Below the pieces are notes generated by a model that was given only the letters and a program-made list of their open reading frames with translations, made no database searches and was not told the origin of the DNA. The translations under genes were made by a program, and so were the position numbers. Of a DNA stretch of 64,000 bases, positions 1-8,495 are shown one piece after another (position 1 is the first letter of the stretch; each line of letters starts with the position of its first letter). This DNA is from Nocardioides thalensis (GTDB taxonomy: Bacteria; Actinomycetota; Actinomycetes; Propionibacteriales; Nocardioidaceae). The stretch is from the NCBI RefSeq assembly GCF_013410655.1, contig NZ_JACCFP010000001.1, forward strand, positions 1,116,001 through 1,180,000, read 5' to 3'.

Positions 1-189
1 GCAGAGCAGGCCCACCACCAGGTCCGCCCAGAACAGGATCGGGTGGTCGCCCTCGGCCTGCTGCTCCATCACCTGCGCCCAGACGAAGAGCCCGAGCAGG
101 AGGCACAGGAAGTCGCGCCACACGTGGCTCCACCACGTCAGGCGCGGCTGGTACGGCGCCGCCGCGGTCGCAGGCTCGGCAGGGATCAC
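1..189 (-). CDS. N-terminal fragment of a membrane protein, probably a sensor histidine kinase
   Basis: The first 63 codons of a leftward gene that runs off the window edge. The GTG at 189 is the only start available, because an in-frame stop lies four codons upstream. A short polar head ends in TWWSHVWRDF and is followed by two hydrophobic stretches, roughly residues 25-38 and 50-62. A Trp-rich head leading straight into membrane helices resembles the N-terminus of actinobacterial two-component kinases that often lie beside ABC exporter genes, and it faces an ABC operon here. The kinase domain is outside the window, so this is inference from the context and the first helices only. Confidence 0.4.
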   Translation of the reverse strand, partial: MIPAEPATAAAPYQPRLTWWSHVWRDFLCLLLGLFVWAQVMEQQAEGDHPILFWADLVVGLLC

Positions 190-318
190 CTGGGGAGCCT
201 AGGACCTGCCGGTGGTCCGTCGGCAGCGCCCGTGGTCGCGCCGTACCCCTACTTTGGTCGCTGCGGCTCCATGCCCCGGGCCGATGTGCCGGGCCTCCGC
301 CATCGGCAGGCTCGAGCC

Positions 319-1209
319 ATGATCACAGTCGATCGCCTCACCAAGGTCTACGGCGGCTACACGGCCGTCGACGACGTCAGCTTCGTGGCCAGGCCGGGCC
401 GCGTCACCGGCTTCCTCGGACCGAACGGCGCCGGGAAGAGCACCACCATGCGGGTGATGGTCGGCCTGACCCCGCCGACGAAGGGCTCCGTGACCATCGG
501 CGGCCTGGATTACCACGACATCCCCAACCCGGGCCGCCACGTGGGCGTGCTGCTCGACGCGGGCGCCCAGCACGGCGGCCGCACCGGGCGGGAGATCCTC
601 GCGATCGGTGCGCAGACGATGGGGCTCCCGAAGGAGCGGGTCGACGAGATGCTCCACCTCGTCGGACTCACCGACGGCGAGGCGCAGCGCCGGTTCCGCA
701 ACTACTCGCTGGGGATGAAGCAGCGGCTCGGGATCGCGCACGCGCTGCTCGGGGACCCGTCGGTGCTGATCCTGGACGAGCCTGCCAACGGCCTCGACCC
801 GGCCGGCATCCGGTGGATGCGCGGCCTGCTGAAGGGGTACGCCGACCGGGGCGGCACCGTGCTGCTCTCGAGCCACCTGTTGCACGAGGTCGAGCTCATC
901 GCCGACGAGATGATCCTCATCGGCAACGGCCGGATCGTCGCGCAGGGCGACAAGGAGACGCTCCTCGCCGGCGCGGCCGGGGCAGCCACCAGCCTGGTGT
1001 CCTCGCTCGACAACGACGCGCTCACCCGCGAGCTGGTCGCTGACGGCCACGACGTCGAGGCCGCCGGCCAGGGCCTGCGGGTGCAGGCCGAGACCGTGGT
1101 CGTCGGCAAGGCGGCCCTCGCCGCCGGTGTGGTGCTCACCGACCTCCGCGACGCGAGTGGCGGACTGGAAGACCTGTTCATCGAGCTGACCAAGGAGACC
1201 TCGCGATGA
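319..1209 (+). CDS. ABC transporter ATP-binding protein (CcmA/BcrA type), copy 1
   Basis: A cytoplasmic ATPase of 296 aa that would power the membrane partner encoded next to it. It shows Walker [10 protein letters not shown] (residues 34-42), the signature YSLGMKQ (129-135), Walker B VLILDEP (149-155) and the switch histidine H186. Upstream in-frame codons exist, but ATG 319 gives the standard ABC beginning [13 protein letters not shown] and matches the start of the second copy. Its stop overlaps the permease start by 4 bp. The family exports drugs, peptides or lipids; the substrate cannot be read from the sequence. Residues 127-200 are almost identical in DNA to the downstream paralogue. 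Confidence 0.93.
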   Translation: MITVDRLTKVYGGYTAVDDVSFVARPGRVTGFLGPNGAGKSTTMRVMVGLTPPTKGSVTIGGLDYHDIPNPGRHVGVLLDAGAQHGGRTGREILAIGAQTMGLPKERVDEMLHLVGLTDGEAQRRFRNYSLGMKQRLGIAHALLGDPSVLILDEPANGLDPAGIRWMRGLLKGYADRGGTVLLSSHLLHEVELIADEMILIGNGRIVAQGDKETLLAGAAGAATSLVSSLDNDALTRELVADGHDVEAAGQGLRVQAETVVVGKAALAAGVVLTDLRDASGGLEDLFIELTKETSR

Positions 1210-1979
1210 CCGCCGCAACCATCACCCTGGACGTGACCGGCACCCCGGCCACGCCGTTCGACCGGCTGGTCGCCGTCGAGCTCCGCAAGATCGTCGACAC
1301 CCGCGCCGGCCGCTGGCTGCTCGGCGCGATCATCGCGATCACCGCGATCGTGATGACGATCTTCTTCTTCGCGGCTCCCGAGGACGAGCGCACGTTCAGC
1401 AACTTCATGGGCATCGCGGCCACGCCGCAGGGCTTCCTGCTGCCGGTCCTCGGCATCCTCCTCGTCACCAGCGAGTGGTCGCAGCGCACCGCGATGGTGA
1501 CGTTCGCCCTCGAACCCTCCCGCAGCCGGGTCGTCGCGGCGAAGACCGTGAGCGCCATGATCTGGGGCGCCGGTGCGTTCGTCGCGGCCGTCGTCATCGG
1601 GACCCTGGCCACGGTCGCAGCCGGGGCGCCGGGAGCGTGGGACGACGTGGGCGGTGAGATGGTGCTGCTGTTCTTCCTGCTCCAGCTGATCACGATCATG
1701 CAGGGCCTCGCCTACGGCATGCTGCTGCTCAACACGCCCGCCGCGATCGTCACGTTCTTCGTGCTCCCGATCGCCTCGTCAATCGTGTTCAGCCTCGTCT
1801 CCGCGCTCGAGGACGCTGCACCGTGGATCGACCTCGGCACTGCGCAGACGCCGCTGTTCGAGGGCGCGACCGACCTGACCGGCGAGATGTACGCCCAGCT
1901 CGGCGTGACCTCGCTGATCTGGATCGTGCTGCCGTTCGTGGCCGGCTGGTTCCGGATCCTGCGCGCCGAGCTCAAGTAG
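1206..1979 (+). CDS. ABC transporter permease (ABC-2 type), copy 1
   Basis: A 257-aa integral membrane protein translated from an ATG that overlaps the ATPase stop (ATGA). The N-terminal cytoplasmic part carries VELRKIVDTRAGRWLL, typical of ABC-2 permeases where a conserved Glu-Leu-Arg-Lys precedes the first helix. About six hydrophobic segments follow, and the centre carries LVTSEWSQRTAM, a motif repeated in the second permease. It is predicted to form the pore driven by the preceding ATPase. It is clearly homologous to the protein at 2930-3730 but much more diverged than the two ATPases are from each other. Confidence 0.9.
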   Translation: MTAATITLDVTGTPATPFDRLVAVELRKIVDTRAGRWLLGAIIAITAIVMTIFFFAAPEDERTFSNFMGIAATPQGFLLPVLGILLVTSEWSQRTAMVTFALEPSRSRVVAAKTVSAMIWGAGAFVAAVVIGTLATVAAGAPGAWDDVGGEMVLLFFLLQLITIMQGLAYGMLLLNTPAAIVTFFVLPIASSIVFSLVSALEDAAPWIDLGTAQTPLFEGATDLTGEMYAQLGVTSLIWIVLPFVAGWFRILRAELK

Positions 1980-2042
1980 CTGCACAGGATCTCCACACTT
2001 CGCTCCCTGTTTCGGCGCGGTGGATCGGGCAGGCTTGCCCCC

Positions 2043-2933
2043 ATGATCACGGTCGATCGCCTCACCAAGGCCTACGGCACCTTCACCGCCGTCGACGACG
2101 TCAGCTTCGTGGCCCATCCGGGGCGCGTCACCGGCTTCCTCGGCCCGAACGGGGCCGGGAAGAGCACCTCGATGCGGGTGATGGTCGGGCTGACGCCGCC
2201 GACGCGGGGGCAGGTCACGATCGGCGGCCGGCGCTACCACGACATCCCCAACCCGGGCCGCCACGTCGGGGTCCTGCTCGACGCCTCGGCGCAGCACGCC
2301 GGCCGGACCGGGCGGGAGATCCTCAGCATCGGCGCCCAGACGATGGGCCTCCCGAGGAAGCGGGTCGACGAGATGCTCTCGCTCGTCGGCCTGACCGACG
2401 CGGAGTCGCGGCGCCGGCTGCGCAACTACTCGCTGGGGATGAAGCAGCGGCTCGGGATCGCGCACGCGCTGCTCGGGGACCCGTCGGTGCTGATCCTCGA
2501 CGAGCCGGCCAACGGTCTCGACCCGGCCGGCATCCGGTGGATGCGCGGCCTGCTGAAGGGGTACGCCGACCGGGGCGGCACGGTGCTGCTCTCCAGCCAC
2601 CTGTTGCACGAGGTCGAGCAGATCGCCGACGAGATGATCCTCATCGGCAACGGCCGGATCGTCGCGCAGGGCGACAAGCGGGCGCTGCTCGCGGACGCGG
2701 CCGGCGCGGCCACCACCCTGGTCACCTCGCTCGACAACCCAGCGCTCGGCACCGAGCTCGCCCGCAACGGCGTCCTCGTCGAGCCGGCCGGCGAGGGACT
2801 CCGGGTCCACGCCACGACGGAGGTCGTCGGGCGCGCCGCGCTGGCCGCGGGCGTCGTACTCACCGACCTCCGGTCCGGCGCCGCCGGCCTTGAAGACCTG
2901 TTCCTGGAGCTGACTGCGGTGGCAGCCCGATGA
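2043..2933 (+). CDS. ABC transporter ATP-binding protein (CcmA/BcrA type), copy 2
   Basis: A tandem paralogue of the 319-1209 ATPase with the same length (296 aa) and collinear motifs: [23 protein letters not shown] and the H-loop SSHLLHE. It starts 63 bp after the first permease, and its stop overlaps its own permease start by 4 bp. The two ATPases share most residues. Differences concentrate in the first 120 residues and the C-terminal regulatory tail after residue 215, while the middle is nearly identical at the DNA level. It could energise its own permease, or the two pairs could assemble as a heteromer. Confidence 0.93.
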   Translation: MITVDRLTKAYGTFTAVDDVSFVAHPGRVTGFLGPNGAGKSTSMRVMVGLTPPTRGQVTIGGRRYHDIPNPGRHVGVLLDASAQHAGRTGREILSIGAQTMGLPRKRVDEMLSLVGLTDAESRRRLRNYSLGMKQRLGIAHALLGDPSVLILDEPANGLDPAGIRWMRGLLKGYADRGGTVLLSSHLLHEVEQIADEMILIGNGRIVAQGDKRALLADAAGAATTLVTSLDNPALGTELARNGVLVEPAGEGLRVHATTEVVGRAALAAGVVLTDLRSGAAGLEDLFLELTAVAAR

Positions 2934-3730
2934 CCGCCCCCGCCGCCCCCACCCTCGACGTCTCCGGCACCGCGCCGGTCCCGTTCTGGCGACTCGTCCT
3001 CGTCGAGCTGCGAAAGTCCTACGACACCCGCGCCGGCTTCTGGCTGCTGGTGACGATCGGGTCCCTCGTCGCCCTCGTCGAGGGCTTCATCCTGGTCGCC
3101 ACCCTGGTCCAGGAGACGCCGATCTTCTACGAGGACTTCGCGGTCACCGCCAGCTTCCTGACCTCGATCCTGCTGCCGGTGCTCGCGATCATGCTGGTGA
3201 CCAGCGAGTGGACACAGCGCGGTGCGATGGTCAGCTTCTCGCTGGAGCCGCGCCGGATCCGGGTGGTGCTGGCGAAGTTGGTCGTGTCGGTGCTCCTCGC
3301 GCTCGTGACGCTCGCGTTCATGTGCCTGCTGGCCGTCCTGCTGACCGGCATCTGCGAGGCCGTCCAGCCGGAGCTGACGGAGTGGGAGGTCGAGAAGGAG
3401 TTCTTCATCGGCTTCACGATCATCCAGCTCTGCAACATGCTGATCGGGTTCGCGCTCGCCGCGCTCCTGCTCAACACCCCGGCGGCCATCGTCATCTACT
3501 TCGGCTACTGGTACCTGCTGCCCGCCGTGCTGGCCGGCCTCGGCGCCATCGACGACACGCTCGCCGACGTGCTCGAGTGGATCAACTTCCGCGTCGCCAC
3601 GTTCCCGCTGATCGAGTGGGAGATGGACACGGGGGAGGAGATCGGCAAGTTCGTGGTGTCGGGCACGGTCTGGATGGTGGTTCCGCTGGTGCTCGGCATC
3701 GTCCGGATCCTCCGCACCGAGGTGAAGTAG
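2930..3730 (+). CDS. ABC transporter permease (ABC-2 type), copy 2
   Basis: A 266-aa membrane protein, partner of the ATPase encoded just upstream (ATGA overlap). Like copy 1 it has [16 protein letters not shown] before the first helix, [12 protein letters not shown] in the middle, and a C-terminus of the form RILRTEVK (copy 1: RILRAELK). It has about six membrane segments. The acidic stretch around residues 143-150 (TEWEVEKEF) has no equivalent in copy 1, so the two permeases probably differ in what they bind. No operon member follows; the next gene begins 81 bp later. Confidence 0.9.
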   Translation: MTAPAAPTLDVSGTAPVPFWRLVLVELRKSYDTRAGFWLLVTIGSLVALVEGFILVATLVQETPIFYEDFAVTASFLTSILLPVLAIMLVTSEWTQRGAMVSFSLEPRRIRVVLAKLVVSVLLALVTLAFMCLLAVLLTGICEAVQPELTEWEVEKEFFIGFTIIQLCNMLIGFALAALLLNTPAAIVIYFGYWYLLPAVLAGLGAIDDTLADVLEWINFRVATFPLIEWEMDTGEEIGKFVVSGTVWMVVPLVLGIVRILRTEVK

Positions 3731-3811
3731 CGCCCGCACGTCACCCAAGGTTGCGGGACACGTCACCCGCCGGCGGGTTGCACGTACCGCGACCCGCCAA
3801 CGTGTGGGTAC

Positions 3812-4612
3812 GTGACCAGCCAGCACGGCAACCGATACCTGCGATTCGCCGCCCTCGGCGACAGCACCACGGTCGGCATCGGCGATCCCGTCCCCGACGA
3901 GCACGGCCGGGCGGTCAACCGCCAGCGCGGCTCGTGGCGGGGCTGGGCCAAGCTGCTCGCCGACGCGCTCGCGACGTCGTACGACGTCTCCTTCTGCAAC
4001 CTGGCGATCTCCGGCGCCACCACCGCGGTGGTGCGCGAAGAGCAGCTCGCCGACGCCGTGGCGCACCGGCCCGACATCGCCTCCCTGTTGGTGGGCGTGA
4101 ACGACACGCTGCGGTCGACGTGGGACCCGGTCCGGGTGCGCGACGACCTGCACCACGTCGCCGGGTCGCTCCACGCGATCGGCGCCACCTTGGTGACGGT
4201 GCGGTTCCACGACCACGGCGAAGTGCTGGGGCTCCCGCGCTTCCTGCGGCGGGCGCTGACAGCCCGCATCGACGTGCTCAACGCGGCGTACGACGAGCTC
4301 CACGACCAGTACGGCGGCCTCCGCCTCGACCTCGCCGGGCGGCCCGAGCTGTTCCAGCGCGCGTCCTGGTCGATCGACCGCTTCCACCCCTCGGAGGCCG
4401 GTCATCGCGCGCTCGCGCGGGCGTTCGGCGAGCTGCTGCGCGACGAAGGCTACGACTTCACGCTGCCCTGTCTCGAGCCCGCCGGCGGCTTCCCGCCGAG
4501 CTGGCGGCGCGACATGGCGTGGATGGTCAACGAGGGCGCGCCGTGGATCGGTCGGCGGGCACGCGACCTGGGGCCGTGGGCGGCGCGGAAGGCCGTTACC
4601 GTGCTCGCATGA
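3812..4612 (+). CDS. SGNH/GDSL-family hydrolase
   Basis: A 266-aa cytoplasmic esterase-like protein without a signal peptide. It carries the SGNH blocks GDSTT (nucleophile Ser, residues 16-20), GVND (95-98) and near the C-terminus [10 protein letters not shown] with the catalytic Asp and His. The family hydrolyses ester or acyl bonds of lipids and carbohydrates; the actual substrate is unknown. GTG 3812 is the best start, placing the GDS motif at the usual distance from the N-terminus. Its stop overlaps the start of RNase PH (ATGA), so the genes are probably translated together, although RNase PH also has its own promoter-like hexamer. Confidence 0.88.
   Translation: MTSQHGNRYLRFAALGDSTTVGIGDPVPDEHGRAVNRQRGSWRGWAKLLADALATSYDVSFCNLAISGATTAVVREEQLADAVAHRPDIASLLVGVNDTLRSTWDPVRVRDDLHHVAGSLHAIGATLVTVRFHDHGEVLGLPRFLRRALTARIDVLNAAYDELHDQYGGLRLDLAGRPELFQRASWSIDRFHPSEAGHRALARAFGELLRDEGYDFTLPCLEPAGGFPPSWRRDMAWMVNEGAPWIGRRARDLGPWAARKAVTVLA
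4597..4608 (+). promoter_or_regulatory. Candidate leaderless -10 element of rph
   Basis: TACCGT lies 6 bases before ATG 4609 inside the end of the SGNH hydrolase gene. This suggests RNase PH can be transcribed independently as a leaderless mRNA. Confidence 0.4.
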
Positions 4613-5316
4613 CTTCTCGCGAGGACGGCCGGGCGGACGACGAGCTCCGCCCGATCAAGATCACCCGCAACTGGCTGGACCACCCCGCGGGCTCGGTGCT
4701 CATCGAGTTCGGCAAGACCCGGGTCCTGTGTGCCGCCTCGGCCTCCGAGGGCGTGCCGCGCTGGCGGAAGGGCTCGGGCCTGGGCTGGGTGACCGCGGAG
4801 TACGCGATGCTGCCCGCGTCGACCAACACCCGCTCGGACCGTGAGTCGGTGAAGGGCCGGATCGGCGGCCGCACCCACGAGATCAGCCGGCTGATCGGCC
4901 GGGCGCTGCGCGCCGTGATCGACTACAAGGCCCTCGGTGAGAACACGATCCAGCTCGACTGCGACGTGCTCCAGGCCGACGGCGGCACCCGCACCGCCGC
5001 GATCACCGGCGCCTACGTCGCCCTCGCCGACGCGTGCCGGCACCTCGGCGTCGAGAAGGCGCTGACCGGGTCCGTGGCCGCGATCAGCGTCGGCATCATC
5101 GACGGCGTCCCGCGGCTCGACCTGCCCTACGTCGAGGACGTGCGCGCCGAGACCGACATGAACGTCGTGATGACGGGCGAGGGCAAGTACGTCGAGGTGC
5201 AGGGCACCGCCGAGGCCGCCGCCTTCGACCGGGCCGAGCTCGACGCGCTGCTGTCGCTCGCCGAGAAGGGATGCGCCGACCTGACCCGCCTCCAGCAGGA
5301 GGCGTTGGGCGCGTGA
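4609..5316 (+). CDS. rph: Ribonuclease PH
   Basis: A phosphorolytic 3'-5' exoribonuclease that trims the 3' ends of tRNA precursors, 235 aa, the usual size. Recognisable family blocks are [32 protein letters not shown] (the conserved arginine-rich phosphate-binding segment), [20 protein letters not shown] and [19 protein letters not shown]. The start is set by ATG 4609, which overlaps the preceding stop, and the stop overlaps the GTG of the next gene. An rph-rdgB pair is a common actinobacterial arrangement, linking RNA 3'-end processing with nucleotide pool cleaning. Confidence 0.97.
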   Translation: MTSREDGRADDELRPIKITRNWLDHPAGSVLIEFGKTRVLCAASASEGVPRWRKGSGLGWVTAEYAMLPASTNTRSDRESVKGRIGGRTHEISRLIGRALRAVIDYKALGENTIQLDCDVLQADGGTRTAAITGAYVALADACRHLGVEKALTGSVAAISVGIIDGVPRLDLPYVEDVRAETDMNVVMTGEGKYVEVQGTAEAAAFDRAELDALLSLAEKGCADLTRLQQEALGA

Positions 5317-5927
5317 CCGGGCCCCGGGTGCTGGTGGCGTCGCGCAACGCCAAGAAGCTCGCCGAGATGCAGCGGATCCTCGAGGAGCACCTCGACGGGG
5401 TCACCGTGCTCGGTCTCGACGACGTCGAGCCCTACGACGAGCCGGTCGAGGACCAGCCGACGTTCGAGGGCAACGCGCTGCTCAAGGCGCGTGCCGGCGT
5501 GGCGGCGGCCGGTCTGCCGACGCTCGCCGACGACAGCGGCCTGTGCGTCGACGCCCTCAACGGAATGCCCGGCGTGCTCTCGGCACGATGGTCCGGTCCT
5601 CCCAAGAGCGACGACCGCAACAACGAGCTGCTGCTCGCGCAGCTGGCCGACGTGCCCGACGAGCGGCGGACGGCGTACTTCATGTGTGCCGTCGCCCTCG
5701 TCCTCACCGACGGCCGGGAGCTGGTCGTCGAGGGCCGGATGGATGGCCGCGTGATCCGCGAGGTGCGGGGGAGCGGCGGCTTCGGCTACGACGTGCTGTT
5801 CGAGGCCGACGACCGGCCCGGGGTGACCACCGCCGAGCTGTCGATCGCCGACAAGGACGCGATCTCCCACCGCGGCAAGGCGCTGCGGGTGATCGCTCCG
5901 CAGGTGGCTGCGCTGCTGCGCGGCTAG
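5313..5927 (+). CDS. rdgB: XTP/dITP diphosphatase (RdgB/HAM1)
   Basis: A 204-aa nucleotide pool sanitising enzyme that hydrolyses dITP, XTP and related non-canonical purine NTPs to monophosphates. The N-terminal [11 protein letters not shown] loop, [30 protein letters not shown] and the C-terminal GGFGYDVLF and SHRGKAL blocks are those of the HAM1 family. GTG 5313 overlaps the RNase PH stop (GTGA), giving tight translational coupling. The protein is complete and ordinary. Confidence 0.97.
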   Translation: MTGPRVLVASRNAKKLAEMQRILEEHLDGVTVLGLDDVEPYDEPVEDQPTFEGNALLKARAGVAAAGLPTLADDSGLCVDALNGMPGVLSARWSGPPKSDDRNNELLLAQLADVPDERRTAYFMCAVALVLTDGRELVVEGRMDGRVIREVRGSGGFGYDVLFEADDRPGVTTAELSIADKDAISHRGKALRVIAPQVAALLRG

Positions 5928-5944
5928 GCACCGCCGGAGGCGCC

Positions 5945-6817
5945 GTGGACATCCAGCTGGAGGCGGTCGAGGAGCTGCGGTTCCCCGACGGCTCTCCGGT
6001 GCGGGCCGCGTCGGCGGTGGCGCCGCTCGGCGACGGATTCGTCGTCGTCCAGGACGACGCGACGCACGGCGCGTGGTACCGCGGCGGGACCGCGCGCGCC
6101 GTACGGCTGCTGCCTCCGGTCGCCGGGCTCGACCAGTTCGAGGAGGCGTCGGGCACCAAGCACCTCAAGCCCGACCTGGAGGCGGCCTGCTTGCTGCCCG
6201 GCGGAGACGCGCTGCTGATGCTGGGCTCGGGCTCGTCGCCCGCCCGGATGCGGTGGTCGTGGCTGCGGCTCGTCGACGGCGAGCCCGTGGTCGAGGTGGC
6301 CGAGATGGCGCAGGCGTACGGCGCCGCGGCCTCCGCGCTGGGCGTGCCGCCCGACGTCCTCAACATGGAGGGCGCCTGCGTGGTCGGCGACGCCGTGCGG
6401 TGGTTCCACCGAGGGATGCCGTCGGCCGGGTTCCCGTCGGGAAGCGTCGACCTCGACCCGGCGACCGGAGCGGTGAGCGGGCCGCGGACCTACGACCTCG
6501 GCGAGGTCGACGGCGTCGGCCTCGCGATGACCGACGCGGTCGCCTTGTCCGACGGCGCGATTCTCGTGAGTGCCGCGGCCGAGGACAGCCCCAACCCGCG
6601 CGACGACGGCCCGGTCGTCGGGTCCGCGCTCGTACGGATCGAGTCGGACGTGGTGGTCGACGCCGCCCCGCTGCCGACGGTGCGGGGGAGCGTGGCGAAG
6701 GTCGAGGGGCTGATGCTGCTCGACACATCGGAGGCCGCCGTGCGGCTGCTCGCCGTCGTCGACGTCGACGACCCGGCCGTGCCGTCGCTGGCGTTGACGC
6801 TCGGCGTGTCCGCCTGA
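5945..6817 (+). CDS. Uncharacterised protein, possibly DUF6910-like, propeller-type repeats
   Basis: A 290-aa soluble protein from GTG 5945, only 17 bp after rdgB, so probably in the same operon. It has no signal peptide or membrane helix. Alternating hydrophobic strand-like segments and short turns, together with FEEASGTKHLKPDLEAACL and a LLMLGSGSS loop, suggest a beta-propeller or similar all-beta fold. It resembles actinobacterial proteins annotated as DUF6910/DUF6929, but I recognise this only loosely. Function is unknown. The next feature is a converging tRNA gene 1 bp beyond its stop. Confidence 0.7.
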   Translation: MDIQLEAVEELRFPDGSPVRAASAVAPLGDGFVVVQDDATHGAWYRGGTARAVRLLPPVAGLDQFEEASGTKHLKPDLEAACLLPGGDALLMLGSGSSPARMRWSWLRLVDGEPVVEVAEMAQAYGAAASALGVPPDVLNMEGACVVGDAVRWFHRGMPSAGFPSGSVDLDPATGAVSGPRTYDLGEVDGVGLAMTDAVALSDGAILVSAAAEDSPNPRDDGPVVGSALVRIESDVVVDAAPLPTVRGSVAKVEGLMLLDTSEAAVRLLAVVDVDDPAVPSLALTLGVSA

Positions 6818-6818
6818 G

Positions 6819-6891
6819 TGCGCTCGGTGAGATTCGAACTCACACTGGACGGCACCTAAAGCCGCTGTCTCTGCCGTTGGACTACGAGCGC
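6819..6891 (-). tRNA. tRNA with anticodon UAG (reads the Leu codon CUA), class-I body with short variable loop
   Basis: A 73-nt cloverleaf: 7-bp acceptor stem (GCGCTCG with CGAGCGC), 3-bp D stem GTC/GAC, anticodon stem GCGGC/GCCGT with loop TTTAGGT, 5-nt variable region CCAGT, T arm GTGAG TTCGAAT CTCAC, discriminator A73. No CCA is encoded. The loop is the same as that of E. coli tRNA-Leu(UAG), but real leucine tRNAs carry a long variable arm that is missing here, and the D arm looks like that of tRNA-Gln. It could be a true unusual Leu tRNA, a differently charged tRNA, or a tRNA-like RNA. Confidence 0.75.
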
Positions 6892-6913
6892 GCCTGCCCG
6901 AGTCTAGGTGGGT

Positions 6914-7402
6914 TCAGGCGGTGGCCAGGCCCAGGTCCCGGCGCAGCTTGGCCACGTGGCCGGTCGCCTTCACGTTGTACTGCGCGACCTCGACCTTGCC
7001 GTCGGCGCCGACGACGAACGTCGAGCGGATCACGCCCTCGACGACCTTGCCGTAGAGCTTCTTCTCGCCGTAGGCGCCGTACGCCTTGTGCGCCGCGAGC
7101 TCCGGGTCGGACAGCAGCGTGATCGTGAGCCCGTCGCGCTCGCGGAACTTCGCGAGCTTGGCCGGCTTGTCCTTGGAGACGCCGACGACCGTGTAGCCCG
7201 CGGCCTGGAGCGCGTCGAGGGAGTCGGTGAAGTCGCAGGCCTGCTTCGTGCAGCCCGGCGTCATCGCGGCGGGGTAGAAGTACACGATCACCTTCTCGCC
7301 CTCCTTCAGCAGGGCGGAGAGGCTGACCTCGTTGTCCGTGTCGTCGTGCAGGGCGAAGTCGGGCGCCGCGTCCCCGACGCTGAGCCGGCTGGCCTCGGTC
7401 AT
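6914..7402 (-). CDS. bcp: Thioredoxin-dependent thiol peroxidase (peroxiredoxin Bcp/PrxQ)
   Basis: A 162-aa cytoplasmic peroxidase that reduces hydrogen and organic peroxides. The active site PGCTKQACDF contains the peroxidatic Cys51 and a second Cys56 five residues later, the PrxQ arrangement with an intramolecular disulfide. YFYPAAMTPG and DPELAAHKAYGAYGEKK are also family hallmarks. ATG 7402 follows a GGAGGCACC-type ribosome site. Transcription starts toward the tRNA gene. The divergent spacer shared with cbiM holds a palindrome that may control both genes. Confidence 0.95.
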   Translation of the reverse strand: MTEASRLSVGDAAPDFALHDDTDNEVSLSALLKEGEKVIVYFYPAAMTPGCTKQACDFTDSLDALQAAGYTVVGVSKDKPAKLAKFRERDGLTITLLSDPELAAHKAYGAYGEKKLYGKVVEGVIRSTFVVGADGKVEVAQYNVKATGHVAKLRRDLGLATA

Positions 7403-7417
7403 GGTGCCTCCTGGTGG

Positions 7418-7440
7418 TTATTGCAAATGGCATGCAATAA
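7418..7440. promoter_or_regulatory. Palindrome resembling a nickel-responsive Nur box
   Basis: Perfect inverted repeat with 8-bp arms TTATTGCA and TGCAATAA around a 7-bp centre, between bcp and the metal-transporter operon. Its core reads TTGCAA, five bases, ATGCAA, very close to the Streptomyces Nur consensus tTGCaa-N5-ttGCAA. Nur is a nickel-dependent Fur-family repressor. The location 45 bp before cbiM fits repression of nickel uptake. Confidence 0.6.
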
Positions 7441-7484
7441 GGTGATGACGTCCCGACCATCCAACTACACGCCGGAGACACCGC

Positions 7485-8177
7485 ATGCACGTGCCTGACG
7501 GATTCCTCGATGCGCCGACCTCGGTGGCGACCGGCGCGGTCGCCGTCGCGGGCGTGGCCGTCGCGCTGCGCAAGGCGCGCAACGAGCTCGACGACCGGAC
7601 GGCCCCGATGGCGGGACTCGTCGCTGCGTTCGTGTTCGCCGGGCAGATGATGAACTTCCCGGTCGGCGCCGGCACGAGCGGTCACCTCCTCGGCGGCGCA
7701 CTGGCCGCCGTGCTCGTCGGGCCGTGGACGGGGGCGCTCTGCATCAGCGTGGTGCTGCTCGTCCAGTCGCTCTTCATGGCCGACGGCGGCATCACCGCGC
7801 TCGGCACCAACATCACGCTGATGGCGCTGGTCGGCTGCTTCGTCGGGTACGCCGTCTTCCGCGCCGCCCAGGTCGTGCTGCCCAAGCGCACCTCGGCGGT
7901 GCCGGTCGCCGCGGCGGTGGGGGCCTTCGCCTCCGTCCCGGTTGCAGCGGCGGTCTTCACGGGCCTCTTTGCGATCGGCGGCACCGCCGACGTTTCGATG
8001 AGCGCGGTGCTCAGCGCGATGCTGGGGTGGCACACGGTCATCGGCGTCGGTGAGGCCGCGGTGACCGGGCTGGTCGTCAGCGCCGTCGTCGCGTCGCGAC
8101 CGGACCTGGTCTACGGCGCCCGGAAGCTCGCTCGCGCGCCCCTCGCCGCGCCGGCCGCCGAGGGCATGGTCGCATGA
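7485..8177 (+). CDS. cbiM: Nickel/cobalt ECF transporter substrate-binding membrane protein CbiM/NikM
   Basis: A 230-aa S-component with about six or seven helices. It begins exactly with MHVPDGFLD, the N-terminal Met-His segment that directly coordinates Ni2+ or Co2+ in CbiM/NikM; this also fixes the start at ATG 7485, since the residues must be at the terminus. AGQMMNFPVGAGTSGHLLGG is the second conserved metal-site region. The gene overlaps the PDGLE gene by 4 bp. Metal choice cannot be settled from the sequence, but a Nur-like upstream site favours nickel. Confidence 0.95.
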   Translation: MHVPDGFLDAPTSVATGAVAVAGVAVALRKARNELDDRTAPMAGLVAAFVFAGQMMNFPVGAGTSGHLLGGALAAVLVGPWTGALCISVVLLVQSLFMADGGITALGTNITLMALVGCFVGYAVFRAAQVVLPKRTSAVPVAAAVGAFASVPVAAAVFTGLFAIGGTADVSMSAVLSAMLGWHTVIGVGEAAVTGLVVSAVVASRPDLVYGARKLARAPLAAPAAEGMVA

Positions 8178-8494
8178 GCAAGCGCACCTTCTGGATCGCT
8201 GCGCTCGTCGTCACGCTGCTGATCGCGGGCGTCGGCAGCTACTACGCCAGCGCCCACCCCGACGGCCTCGAGTACGTCGCGGAGAAGACCGGCTTCATCG
8301 GTAGCGCCGAGGACAGCCCCACCTCCGACAGCCCGTTCGCCGACTACGGCACCAAGGGCGTCGACGACGAGCGGCTCGGCGGCGGCCTGGCGGGAGTCGC
8401 CGGCGTGCTCATCGTGCTGGTGCTCGCGGGCGGGCTGGCGTACGCCGTACGGCGCCGTGGTTCCGGCCTCGACGTGGCCAGCAAGAGCGACTGA
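8174..8494 (+). CDS. PDGLE-domain protein (CbiN/NikN-type accessory component)
   Basis: A 106-aa protein with two membrane helices (about residues 6-27 and 73-93) flanking an extracytoplasmic loop that begins with AHPDGLEYVAEKTGF, the PDGLE signature. In ECF nickel/cobalt transporters such proteins replace or accompany CbiN, contacting CbiM and helping metal loading. It overlaps cbiM by 4 bp and is followed one base later by cbiQ, so all four genes form one transcription unit. The first helix ends in a Tyr-Tyr-Ala segment without a clear cleavage site, so it is likely a membrane anchor. Confidence 0.9.
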   Translation: MSKRTFWIAALVVTLLIAGVGSYYASAHPDGLEYVAEKTGFIGSAEDSPTSDSPFADYGTKGVDDERLGGGLAGVAGVLIVLVLAGGLAYAVRRRGSGLDVASKSD

Positions 8495-8495
8495 G

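Noticed and set aside
2426..4405. Very long open frame on the minus strand opposite the ABC operon and SGNH gene
   Set aside because: Composition is Arg/His/Gly/Asp-rich with no domain, and it is antisense to well-supported genes; open only because stop codons are rare at this GC content.
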